Shown piece after piece: positions 16,942-24,146 of a stretch of DNA of 32,419 nt (the stretch's first letter is position 1; every line of letters begins with the position of its first letter). The position numbers and the translations under genes were made by a program. Where the stretch lies: contig CALAKU010000053.1 of the NCBI GenBank assembly GCA_937922925.1, positions 1-32,419 of the forward strand, written 5' to 3'. Below the pieces are notes generated by a model. That model made no database searches. It was not told where the DNA came from and saw nothing but the letters and a program-made list of their open reading frames with translations. This DNA is from an uncultured Arenicella sp. (GTDB lineage: Bacteria; Pseudomonadota; Gammaproteobacteria; Arenicellales; Arenicellaceae).

Positions 16942-18447
16942 TTAGAACCCACCACCCGTTTTAAAACCGCCGCCTGAGCGTCTACTGCCCCCAGACGAGG
17001 GGAATCGAAAGCCGCCGCCACGAGCCCCACCCTGTCGTTGGCGCGGCCAACTCCACGTGGTGCGATGACGTGATGTGCGACGGCGCCCCTGGCGCAACAA
17101 TTCATCACCAATTGCGTCGGCAATTTCACCTAGCGCGCCGCTGCCAAAATCCGGTCGGCCTCCAACGTCACGATAGCGCTGGTTACGTTTGATCAGTTGC
17201 CACAAATCATTGCCATTGACCAATCCTTGCAAAAACTGCCCCAAGGCACTGGCGATCACGGCCTTGTTTCCAAAACCCGAACGTACATCATCGAATCGCG
17301 AATGTTTGAATTTTTGGCGAACCGATTCTAGATCGCGCAGGCGGCTCAACTTACTTTGATGAACGTTGCGAACATCCTGTAAATCATCGCGCATACCGCT
17401 CATCTGCTCTTGTAAGTCAATGAGCTGAATGGCGAGTTGGTCATCTCTTGCAGAAACCGTATCGCGCACACTGCGCTCAAGTTGGGATTGATCTTGATGT
17501 TCTACCGCTTGGCTTAAGCGCGACAAACACTGGCGGGTAAAACGGTCTTCACCAGCGAGATAGCTCGCCCGCTCGTTTAGCTTGTCGTCTAGGCCTTTTT
17601 CTAGTGCCTCTAAAGAATCGTCGTGAGCGTCTAAGGCATTGCGAGCCTGGTCTACGCGCTTCTCGGCCTGATCTTTACCAGCCGACGCTAAGGCATCGCG
17701 CTCTAATTGTTGTAACTTTGTGTGTTCTCGATCGGCGTTTGACGACACCTGGTCTGCATGCGCTTGCAGGCGCTTTGGAATCTCAGATAAGTTCCAAAAG
17801 TTTATTCTCGCATCGCTATAACTGATCAAACGCGCCAGCCATGAATCAATAAAACGCGCCAAAAAATTAGCCTTATACGCCGTCGTACCGAAACCTCGCT
17901 TCCACAGATACATAAAAAGCTCGTCAGCTTCATAAGGCGCAGCCTTGGCGGCCAAATTACTTTGCGCGGTTTGCACTTTTAACAATGCTTCTTCAGCAAT
18001 CGATTCGGCCTGCCGTGCTGCTTCAAATTGGGCGATGTAGGCGGCATCGTTTTGTAAATCAGTTTGAACTTGATTTTCGAGTTCGGTGAGTGCTTGTTCA
18101 GCCTCATTGCTTGCGAGCAATAAATCCAGCCGAGCTTCTTCGGCATCGCTAATTCGGTTTTCGATTCGGTCTATGGCGTCGGTGAGCTTAGCAAGCTCGG
18201 CCTGGCGCTGATCTAGAAGCTGCGCCGCTTCTTGGTCGGCGGCAAGCACCGAGGCATTCAATTGCCCACTTTCAATTTCGCTGAGGCGAACTTTGGCTAT
18301 GCCATTTAATAGCTGTACTCGCTGGCGCTCATTACTGGTTAAACGATGGCTTAATTGGCTTAGATCGCTGTCTAAGCGAATGACATCACCGCGCAAACCT
18401 TTAAGGCTGTTGTCGAGTTGATTTAACGCTGAGCTACCTTTCCACAT
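16942..18447 (-). CDS. long coiled-coil protein with Gly/Arg-rich C-terminal tail, function unknown
   Basis: I do not recognise a named family. The 501-residue protein has no signal peptide or convincing membrane helix. Residues about 5-170 and 225-400 are charged, Gln/Glu/Leu-rich and predicted by eye to be coiled coils. They are separated by a more hydrophobic, aromatic stretch (about 185-225: WKRGFGTTAYKANFLARFID). A short conserved-looking helical module (about 405-450: VIASALGQFLQGLVNGNDLW) precedes a basic, glycine-rich tail from about 454 to the end with three GGGF repeats. The start ATG follows the stop of the DUF6384-like gene by one base (TAG T ATG), so the two are translated together. 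A scaffold or filament-like role at the membrane with its partners is inference. Confidence 0.75.
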   Translation of the reverse strand: MWKGSSALNQLDNSLKGLRGDVIRLDSDLSQLSHRLTSNERQRVQLLNGIAKVRLSEIESGQLNASVLAADQEAAQLLDQRQAELAKLTDAIDRIENRISDAEEARLDLLLASNEAEQALTELENQVQTDLQNDAAYIAQFEAARQAESIAEEALLKVQTAQSNLAAKAAPYEADELFMYLWKRGFGTTAYKANFLARFIDSWLARLISYSDARINFWNLSEIPKRLQAHADQVSSNADREHTKLQQLERDALASAGKDQAEKRVDQARNALDAHDDSLEALEKGLDDKLNERASYLAGEDRFTRQCLSRLSQAVEHQDQSQLERSVRDTVSARDDQLAIQLIDLQEQMSGMRDDLQDVRNVHQSKLSRLRDLESVRQKFKHSRFDDVRSGFGNKAVIASALGQFLQGLVNGNDLWQLIKRNQRYRDVGGRPDFGSGALGEIADAIGDELLRQGRRRTSRHRTTWSWPRQRQGGARGGGFRFPSSGGSRRSGGGFKTGGGF

Positions 18448-18448
18448 A

Positions 18449-19372
18449 CTACCAGTCCGTTATGGTTGCCCCAGTGGTTTGAACACTGAACCTTGGCTCC
18501 AAATAACCAATTAATTTCTCACCGACGACATTAGCTTGAATAATACCGTCGTCTCTTTTGTCGGCGGCTACCTCATAAAAAGTGGTTTCGCTAACCCGCA
18601 AGCCCCAGCTTTTTCGATTAACTCGTTTATTGTTCTCTTCGTTGAGTACGTCTATCGCCACCACTCTATTGTTTTTATCGATGGCTTCAACGATCAAATA
18701 GTAATTTTTACCTGTCGGATTATTTGGTGGTTGCCGCCAAATGCCTGAGTTCTCATTCGGGCGAGCGACCACTCGAATTTGGTATGACTGATTCAACTGA
18801 GCTTGCAGACGTGTTAACTCAATGTTGGCCTGCTCGGCGGCCGATAAGTTATCTTGGTCTAATTCAGAGCGAGATCGCGCGGCTAAAGCCGTCGCCTGCT
18901 CGACGATTGCGGGGCTTTTCGCAACCGCGATAATGCCGGCTATATTGCGATCGATTTCATTGGGCAACTTGGCTCTCAATTGCTGCTGCGGCCATACTTC
19001 TTTGGCGAAGTAAAACGCATAAAATGCGACCGCAGTGATCATTAAAAAAAGCAGCGGTTTACTCCAGCGTGCGCGACTAACCCATATATGAGCCAGTCGC
19101 GTTCGCCAGCTTGGTGCCACCGCTTGATACTGAAAACGCTCTTGCTCTAGGGCATCGATGCCTTCTTTTAAAACGGCGTCACTAACCTCAATGCCCTGCT
19201 CTTGATACATGGTTCGCAAACGCTCAAGAAGGCGCTGACGCCTTCCAGTGTCATCCAATTCGCGTGCGACCATGGCGTCGCTGTGGCGAAGCGTATCCAC
19301 CACATCCATAGCGACCATAAGGTCCTCTAGGGTCGCATTACTTGTGGCGGCATTGCTGGATTGGTCAGTCAT
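18449..19372 (-). CDS. DUF6384-like membrane-anchored protein, function unknown
   Basis: The 307-residue protein has an N-terminal soluble helical segment (LEDLMVAMDVVDTLRHSD and a following RRQRLLERLRTMY helix), a single membrane helix at about 105-123, and an alpha-helical then beta-rich C-terminal part (YQIRVVARPNENSGIWRQPP; NYYLIVEAIDKNNRVV; LIGYLEPRFSVQ). The layout matches what I know as the DUF6384 family, whose function is not established. Positive charges before the helix suggest the N-terminus is cytoplasmic and the C-terminal domain periplasmic. It is the second gene of the unit, 26 bp after the upstream helical-protein gene and 1 bp before the coiled-coil gene. Confidence 0.75.
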   Translation of the reverse strand: MTDQSSNAATSNATLEDLMVAMDVVDTLRHSDAMVARELDDTGRRQRLLERLRTMYQEQGIEVSDAVLKEGIDALEQERFQYQAVAPSWRTRLAHIWVSRARWSKPLLFLMITAVAFYAFYFAKEVWPQQQLRAKLPNEIDRNIAGIIAVAKSPAIVEQATALAARSRSELDQDNLSAAEQANIELTRLQAQLNQSYQIRVVARPNENSGIWRQPPNNPTGKNYYLIVEAIDKNNRVVAIDVLNEENNKRVNRKSWGLRVSETTFYEVAADKRDDGIIQANVVGEKLIGYLEPRFSVQTTGATITDW

Positions 19373-19398
19373 ACTTATTTTTTAAATCCTAGGCCTGC

Positions 19399-20571
19399 TC
19401 AGAATTCATGCGGTAGCGGCAATGACCCACCACGTTCGATGATACGAGCCATGCGTTGCTTGCCGTCTTCAACCGATTGACGAATTTCTTCGGCGTTCTT
19501 GGTAGACAGAATGCGCATCTCATCAATGATTTCTCTTGAGCGTTCTTGGAAATTCACCACCGAATCCACTAACTTTTTGACTGCGTCAGCTCGAATCGTT
19601 GGGCCATAACCGGCTTTGACCGCCGCTTCTTGAACTTTACCGCCAATGTCGGCTAAATCTTCTAGACTCTTGGACACCCCCTCTTTCATGGCTTCAAGGG
19701 TTTGAGTACTTTCGTGCAAACCGAATAAGCCAGTAAAAGACGCCGTCAGTGCGGTCAATACAGATTCGTTGGTCCCAAAGAAAGTAATGGCTTGCTTATA
19801 AACTCTTTCTTTGGCGCTATTGGTCTGCATTAAACGAGCCATTACTACTTCGGAGGTGTTGTAGCTGACCGTCAAATTATCGGATATGTCTTTTGCAACT
19901 TGATATCGATCTTCGGCAAATTGCAGGTCTCGTAAACGCTCATCGCGGGCCAACTCCAGTTTAGCGCGCTCCGCCAAATCTTCGCCGGCAAAACCAGTGA
20001 CGGTATCGTTGGCTTGTTTTAAGGCGCCTTTGGCCGCATTCCAAATCGCTTCTGTTTGCTTTAGCACGTCAAGCGCGTAGATCTCCGATTGCTTGATCGC
20101 GCCCCGAAAGTCTTGATAGGCCTCTAAGATCACCCGTTCACGCTCAATCTGCTCACGCGAATCGTCGGCCACTTCGAGATAGGTGTCTTTTATCTCGTCG
20201 AAACGAGAAGCGATGTCGCCGCGTGTGACTTTCATCCACACATTGTTAATGCGTTCAAACGTATCGACTTTGCCGTCTTCCAATTGGTCGACCATGCGTT
20301 TGGCGTCGCCGCGAATCGAATTAAAGGACTCGGTGATCTTTTCGTAACGCTCGCCAACGCGCATCTCAGAAACGTGTTCGCGGACAATGTCGTTAAAAAC
20401 CGAGGCTTGCGACAAGGTTCGCGCAATGGCAATCACTTTAGCTTCATCTATATCGCTGAGTTTTTGCAACAAAGACACCACCGGTGCCTCGTCCACTTTT
20501 TCAGGCATCAATCCCAAGTCGCGGATTTGAGTTAGGGCTTTGTCTAAATAATGAAACGTGCTTTTGGTCAT
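19399..20571 (-). CDS. large helical protein, possibly TelA-like, function unknown
   Basis: The 390-residue protein has no signal peptide or membrane helix and is almost wholly alpha-helical. The C-terminal half (about 230-380: SYNTSEVVMARLMQTNSAKERVYKQ then a long amphipathic bundle ending ILSTKNAEEIRQ) resembles in style the helical TelA/toxic-anion-resistance proteins. The resemblance is too weak to name it. A short less polar stretch (262-285, TFFGTNESVLTALTASFTGLFG) might touch a membrane or partner. It has the best ribosome site of the unit (AGGGGA, seven bases before the ATG) and is the first gene of a leftward operon with the DUF6384-like protein, the coiled-coil protein and the GST-like protein. 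Some relatives may be annotated as cell surface protein, which the lack of a signal does not support. Confidence 0.75.
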   Translation of the reverse strand: MTKSTFHYLDKALTQIRDLGLMPEKVDEAPVVSLLQKLSDIDEAKVIAIARTLSQASVFNDIVREHVSEMRVGERYEKITESFNSIRGDAKRMVDQLEDGKVDTFERINNVWMKVTRGDIASRFDEIKDTYLEVADDSREQIERERVILEAYQDFRGAIKQSEIYALDVLKQTEAIWNAAKGALKQANDTVTGFAGEDLAERAKLELARDERLRDLQFAEDRYQVAKDISDNLTVSYNTSEVVMARLMQTNSAKERVYKQAITFFGTNESVLTALTASFTGLFGLHESTQTLEAMKEGVSKSLEDLADIGGKVQEAAVKAGYGPTIRADAVKKLVDSVVNFQERSREIIDEMRILSTKNAEEIRQSVEDGKQRMARIIERGGSLPLPHEF

Positions 20572-20698
20572 GGCTTCCCCTCTTAGTGAACGGTCTATGT
20601 CAAACTCAATGTTTGCCTTTGTTAGAAAATACGGCGGCCAAACAAATCGCTAATGTGCACTGCGAAACTCGCTAGTGAAAATCAAACGCGAAAAGTCT

Positions 20699-20728
20699 AG
20701 TATGCGCTTTAGATATTTAGCATACCAA
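20699..20728 (-). promoter_or_regulatory. candidate promoter and overlapping operator of the helical/DUF6384/coiled-coil/GST operon
   Basis: On the minus strand TTGGTA (20728-20723), an 18-bp spacer and CATACT (20704-20699) form a moderate sigma70-like promoter about 130 bp upstream of the first ATG. The perfect inverted repeat GTATGC (20700-20705) and GCATAC (20720-20725) overlaps both boxes, so a bound protein would cover the promoter. No regulator gene is adjacent. Confidence 0.4.
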
Positions 20729-20875
20729 TCTAACCAACCCGACCACTTTATTCAACGACTGATTTAGTCACTTATGCACTCTAAATCAATTATTGAAGGC
20801 GTTGAGCGACACTTGCCTAGCAAGAAACTCAATAAAAGCTCTCGGGCCGAGAAAAGCCTATTCGTTGTGGCGTTG

Positions 20876-20900
20876 GTTATCCACAAAAACTGTGGATAAC
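20876..20900. promoter_or_regulatory. inverted pair of consensus DnaA boxes
   Basis: TTATCCACA at 20877-20885 and its exact reverse complement TGTGGATAA at 20891-20899 face each other across five bases; the flanking G and C extend the arms to 10 bp. Both match the strict DnaA-box consensus. The transcript could also fold into a hairpin, but no T-run follows. An AT-rich tract begins about 50 bp to the right. Confidence 0.65.
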
Positions 20901-21110
20901 TTTGTGAACAAAACAGTGGAACCATGATAAAACCAAGCGCCCAGGTCAATTGCCTATTTTTTAATCGATTCTATATTTTGTTTAAAATCAAATACTTATG
21001 ATTGATAATTGACATATTACAATAGATTTTTTCTCTAATCCGCAACTTTTCACTTAGCGCGTCGCCCTGTGTAAAACTTTATTTATTACTCACATTCACT
21101 CAAACATTTT

Positions 21111-21608
21111 ATGCCAAAACCTGGATTCATAAAGCGCCTTGTTGTTGTTGTCTATGACGGATTATTACTGTTCGGCGCAATTCTATTTAGCTCACTTGTG
21201 CTGATGGCACTCTTCAATGCTCTCGCACCGCCATCCTTCTATATTGGCCAGCCTGTCGATGGTCAACTGTCAACGCTCGAGCACTCGGCTTTGGGCCGCA
21301 CTATCGGCGGCATCCTGCTGTTTGGCAATCTAGTGGTCGTCAGCTTTCTATTTTATGGCTGGTTTTGGACGCACGGTGGGCAAACCCTTGGTATGCGGGC
21401 TTGGCATTTGTATCTGGTGAAATCCGACGGGAAATTTATTTCGTGGAAAGAAGCAGCGATTCGATATTGCGCGGCCATTTTGTCTTGGCTGGCCTTTGGT
21501 GCAGGGTTTATATGGATACTATTCAATACGCAACGTTTGGCTTGGCATGACATGTTGAGCGGATCATCTATCGTGATATCCAAACCCAAAAATGAAGGCA
21601 AAGAATAA
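21111..21608 (+). CDS. RDD family membrane protein
   Basis: The 165-residue inner-membrane protein has three hydrophobic helices (about 12-36, 65-84 and 117-138) and the residues that name the family: R9 and D16 at the start of helix 1, then D147 in AWHDMLSG after the last helix. GQTLGMR at 90-96 is another family mark. RDD proteins are poorly understood; some are linked to ion transport or salt tolerance. The gene is convergent with lptG, a neighbourhood I have seen in other Gammaproteobacteria. The ATG lacks a clear ribosome site. Function beyond membrane location is not assigned. Confidence 0.88.
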   Translation: MPKPGFIKRLVVVVYDGLLLFGAILFSSLVLMALFNALAPPSFYIGQPVDGQLSTLEHSALGRTIGGILLFGNLVVVSFLFYGWFWTHGGQTLGMRAWHLYLVKSDGKFISWKEAAIRYCAAILSWLAFGAGFIWILFNTQRLAWHDMLSGSSIVISKPKNEGKE

Positions 21609-21691
21609 GAGTCATAAAAAGTGGCTGGCTAGACGATCAAGGCCGCCGAGACGACTAGCCTAAACCGTGCTCGCGATGGAAACAGTCTGAA

Positions 21692-22756
21692 CTAAACAAT
21701 GCGCCTGATCATAAAGACGCTCATAACAAACACCACCGCGGTTGGTATGATCGCGCCCAACAATGGAGGGATGCTAAAAATCGTCACAAAGTAGGAAAAT
21801 GCTTGGTTCAAAATAAAGAAACCTAGGCCAACCATAATGCCAGCAAATAAGCTGCGCCCTAGGTTTCCGCTACGCGCTTCTTTGAAGACAAATGGAACCG
21901 CCAGTATCAACATGACCAGGGTCGCGAGTGGCGTGAACATCTTTGACCAAAACTCTAACTCATAGCTTGCGGTGTCTTGCTTGTTTGACGCCAAATGCGC
22001 AATGTACTCCTGCAATTGAAAAATTGTGAGCTGTTCAGGCTTGACCTGATAAATCCGGAGAATGTCCGGGTCAATGGCAGTGCTCCAATAGGCAGCATCG
22101 ATCGCATCAGCCAAGGAGCTTTGTTCATTGATATTTGTGCGGCTCAAGCCTCGTAAAAGCCATCGCCCTTCTCGATATTCCCCTTGCTCGGCCGTGACTA
22201 GCCAGCGCAAAAAATTCTGCGAATCGAATTCAAATATTTTGACTTTAAGTAAGGTTAAGTCTGGCAAGACATCGTCAATATTGACGTAAGTATTGTCATC
22301 ACGCAGCCAAATGCCGGTATTGTTGCGGGCAGACGCGGAATTCTGTATCGAGTTTGCTTTAACCTCAATAGCGCGGTCTTCTGTATACGGCGCAACGACT
22401 TCGCCAATCAGCATCGACAACAACGCCAGAATCAAACCTACCTTCAGCACCGACACAATAATCCGCTGAATCGATACGCCAGATGCGCGCATCACTATTA
22501 GCTCGGAGGTTTTCGCCAATGTCGATAGGCCTAAGATCGACCCGATCAAAGCCGCCATAGGGAAAACTTCATAAAGTGTCTTTGGGATTTTTAGCAACAC
22601 ATACTGCATCACTTGCAGAATGCCGTATCGCCCTCGATCTAAGTCGCCAAGCTCGTCGATAAAACTCACAAAGGCAAATAGACCAACGAGCACCACAATG
22701 GTCACCAAAATATGGCGCAAGAGGGTTTTGCCGATGTAAAAGTCCAGTATACGCAT
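21692..22756 (-). CDS. lptG: LPS export ABC transporter permease LptG
   Basis: LptG and LptF form the membrane part of the LptB2FG transporter, which extracts lipopolysaccharide from the inner membrane and feeds it to LptC and the periplasmic bridge. The 354-residue protein shows three N-terminal helices, a periplasmic jellyroll domain (about 130-260) and three C-terminal helices. The coupling segment (FPMAALIGSILGLSTLAKTSELIVMRASGVS) is characteristic of the LptF/LptG family, and LDFYIGKTLL at the N-terminus fits LptG. It starts 4 bp after the lptF stop and is its operon partner. Length and order match the family. Confidence 0.96.
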   Translation of the reverse strand: MRILDFYIGKTLLRHILVTIVVLVGLFAFVSFIDELGDLDRGRYGILQVMQYVLLKIPKTLYEVFPMAALIGSILGLSTLAKTSELIVMRASGVSIQRIIVSVLKVGLILALLSMLIGEVVAPYTEDRAIEVKANSIQNSASARNNTGIWLRDDNTYVNIDDVLPDLTLLKVKIFEFDSQNFLRWLVTAEQGEYREGRWLLRGLSRTNINEQSSLADAIDAAYWSTAIDPDILRIYQVKPEQLTIFQLQEYIAHLASNKQDTASYELEFWSKMFTPLATLVMLILAVPFVFKEARSGNLGRSLFAGIMVGLGFFILNQAFSYFVTIFSIPPLLGAIIPTAVVFVMSVFMIRRIV

Positions 22757-22760
22757 TGAA

Positions 22761-23867
22761 CTAGCTGGCCTGAGAGCGACGCCACAGATTTATGTCTGGC
22801 ACCATCGGTAAGTTAAAGTTTCGTCGGTACAGGCAATAGCTGGCAAGTACAAAGTACAAAGCATGCACTAACCAAATGGGCGTTCCATCAATCGCCTCGC
22901 CTTTTTTGACCAAAGCTACTGAGTAGGCCAATAAATTGGTGTAAGTAAGGTAAACCAAAAACGCCAGCATTAATCCGCTGGATTTGCCTCTGCGTGAATC
23001 CACAAAACTCAAAGCCAAAGCAAAAATAGCCAGCACCGGTAAGGTAAAGACCTTGGCAACCCGCCAATACCACTCACTTTTTAAGCGCGGATCGGTCGAC
23101 TCTCGCAACTCATTATTGGGCCTGGCGCGCACCGGTAAATACAATTTGGTCTGATTGCGCGGCTCAAGCCTAAGCGCATAACGCTCGAAATCAACCACAC
23201 GATAATCGGGAGAACCGGGGTTGCCTTCATAACGAGAGCCATTCACTAACACCAAAAATTGATCCTGGGTTTTTTCGTCTTCCATACGAAATGCGGTTTT
23301 CGCAACCACAACGCCTTCGCGTTCAAACGAGGCAAGATAAACAAACACGTTCTCGTAATTACCGGTGGCCCGGTTGTAGTCTTCGACAAAATAGACCCCA
23401 TTACCGTCTTTAGCTTCAACAAAACGGCCGGTGATAACCCCCGAGACTTCATTGCTTTCTCGATATTCCTTTTCCAATTGATAGCCATTCGCCAATGACA
23501 ACGGCGTGAGGTAAAAAGAGAAAAAGGCGACCAAGCTGCCCAAAATCAATACCAACCAACCCAGTGGCTTGAGAAAATGAGAAATCCCGACACCAGCGCT
23601 GGCCAATACGGCCATTTCTTGATCTGAGTACCAGCGGTTTAAAACCATAATCAGCGCGATGTAAAACATCAGCGGCAGCATGACATCCAAGTAGGACACC
23701 ATTTTAAGCACGACTAAACTCAGCACCCCGCTGACCGGGATCAGGCCCTCGGCAGCCTGCCCTAGAAAACCCATAACGCGCATCACCAGAAAAATACACA
23801 AAATCACAAACGTCACCGCCAAGGCGGTTCGTAAAACTTCAGAGATGAAAGCGCGATTAACGATCAT
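22761..23867 (-). CDS. lptF: LPS export ABC transporter permease LptF
   Basis: The 368-residue protein has six predicted membrane helices around a periplasmic domain (about 130-265) and the family coupling motif (FYIALIMVLNRWYSDQEMAVLASAGVG). The N-terminus MIVNRAFISEVLRT is typical of LptF. It works with LptG and the LptB ATPase, encoded elsewhere, in LPS export. It is first in a leftward lptF-lptG operon, divergent from pepA by 279 bp, the arrangement found widely in Gammaproteobacteria. I see no strong promoter on the minus strand in that gap. Confidence 0.96.
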   Translation of the reverse strand: MIVNRAFISEVLRTALAVTFVILCIFLVMRVMGFLGQAAEGLIPVSGVLSLVVLKMVSYLDVMLPLMFYIALIMVLNRWYSDQEMAVLASAGVGISHFLKPLGWLVLILGSLVAFFSFYLTPLSLANGYQLEKEYRESNEVSGVITGRFVEAKDGNGVYFVEDYNRATGNYENVFVYLASFEREGVVVAKTAFRMEDEKTQDQFLVLVNGSRYEGNPGSPDYRVVDFERYALRLEPRNQTKLYLPVRARPNNELRESTDPRLKSEWYWRVAKVFTLPVLAIFALALSFVDSRRGKSSGLMLAFLVYLTYTNLLAYSVALVKKGEAIDGTPIWLVHALYFVLASYCLYRRNFNLPMVPDINLWRRSQAS

Positions 23868-24007
23868 TTGAGTGTGATTTTAGACTGGTGGCGTTAAAGT
23901 TTATGGTTAGGGAAGCTTTAGAGCTGATTACTAGGCGGATAGGAAAATAGGTGTTCGAGTCTGCTTGTTTCTGCTTTTTATGAGTACACGTCTTAGTAGG
24001 CTATGCC

Positions 24008-24035
24008 TTGAGGTCTAGATGATTCAGGCTATACT
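24008..24035 (+). promoter_or_regulatory. candidate sigma70 promoter of pepA-holC
   Basis: TTGAGG at 24008-24013 and TATACT at 24030-24035 are 16 bp apart, giving a leader of about 105 bases before the GTG at 24147. It is the best promoter match in the lptF/pepA gap; the rest of the 279 bp shows no other clear element. Confidence 0.5.
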
Positions 24036-24146
24036 TGCCCACTAATCTGGGAGTCGATTGTACCAAGATGCTTCTCACAAGTGGTGTGCGTTTCGACTTT
24101 TTAATCCGACATTAAAAATTAAGTCTCAACAAATGCGAGTGTTGTA

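Larger units (their letters stand above)
20572..21110. other. 539-bp gene-free divergent intergenic region
   Basis: No credible gene is visible; the only open frame, about 60 codons at 20764-20949 on the minus strand, has no coding character. The region contains a promoter-like element and inverted repeat near 20699-20728 for the leftward operon. It also holds an inverted pair of DnaA-box sequences at 20876-20900, a third imperfect box at 20903-20911, and a strongly AT-rich tract at about 20950-21040 before the RDD gene. TTGACA at 21009-21014 with TCTAAT at 21034-21039 is a weak, 19-bp-spaced promoter candidate for the rightward gene. Confidence 0.6.

Noticed and set aside
20544-20610. TTGACA just upstream of the 390-residue gene as its promoter
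   Set aside because: On the minus strand the spacing places the -10 position on the ribosome site (GGGGAA), which cannot serve as a -10.
20764-20949. Small 61-codon frame in the gene-free region
   Set aside because: It runs through the DnaA-box palindrome, has no ribosome site and no coding character.
20870-21110. Chromosomal origin of replication (oriC)
   Set aside because: Only two strict DnaA boxes are seen, and dnaA, dnaN, gidA/mnmG and similar origin neighbours are absent. Kept as a DnaA-related finding rather than an origin call.
21609-21691. Bidirectional terminator between the RDD gene and lptG
   Set aside because: GGCTAG and CTAGCC arms exist but are about 20 bases apart with no T-run, too weak to call.
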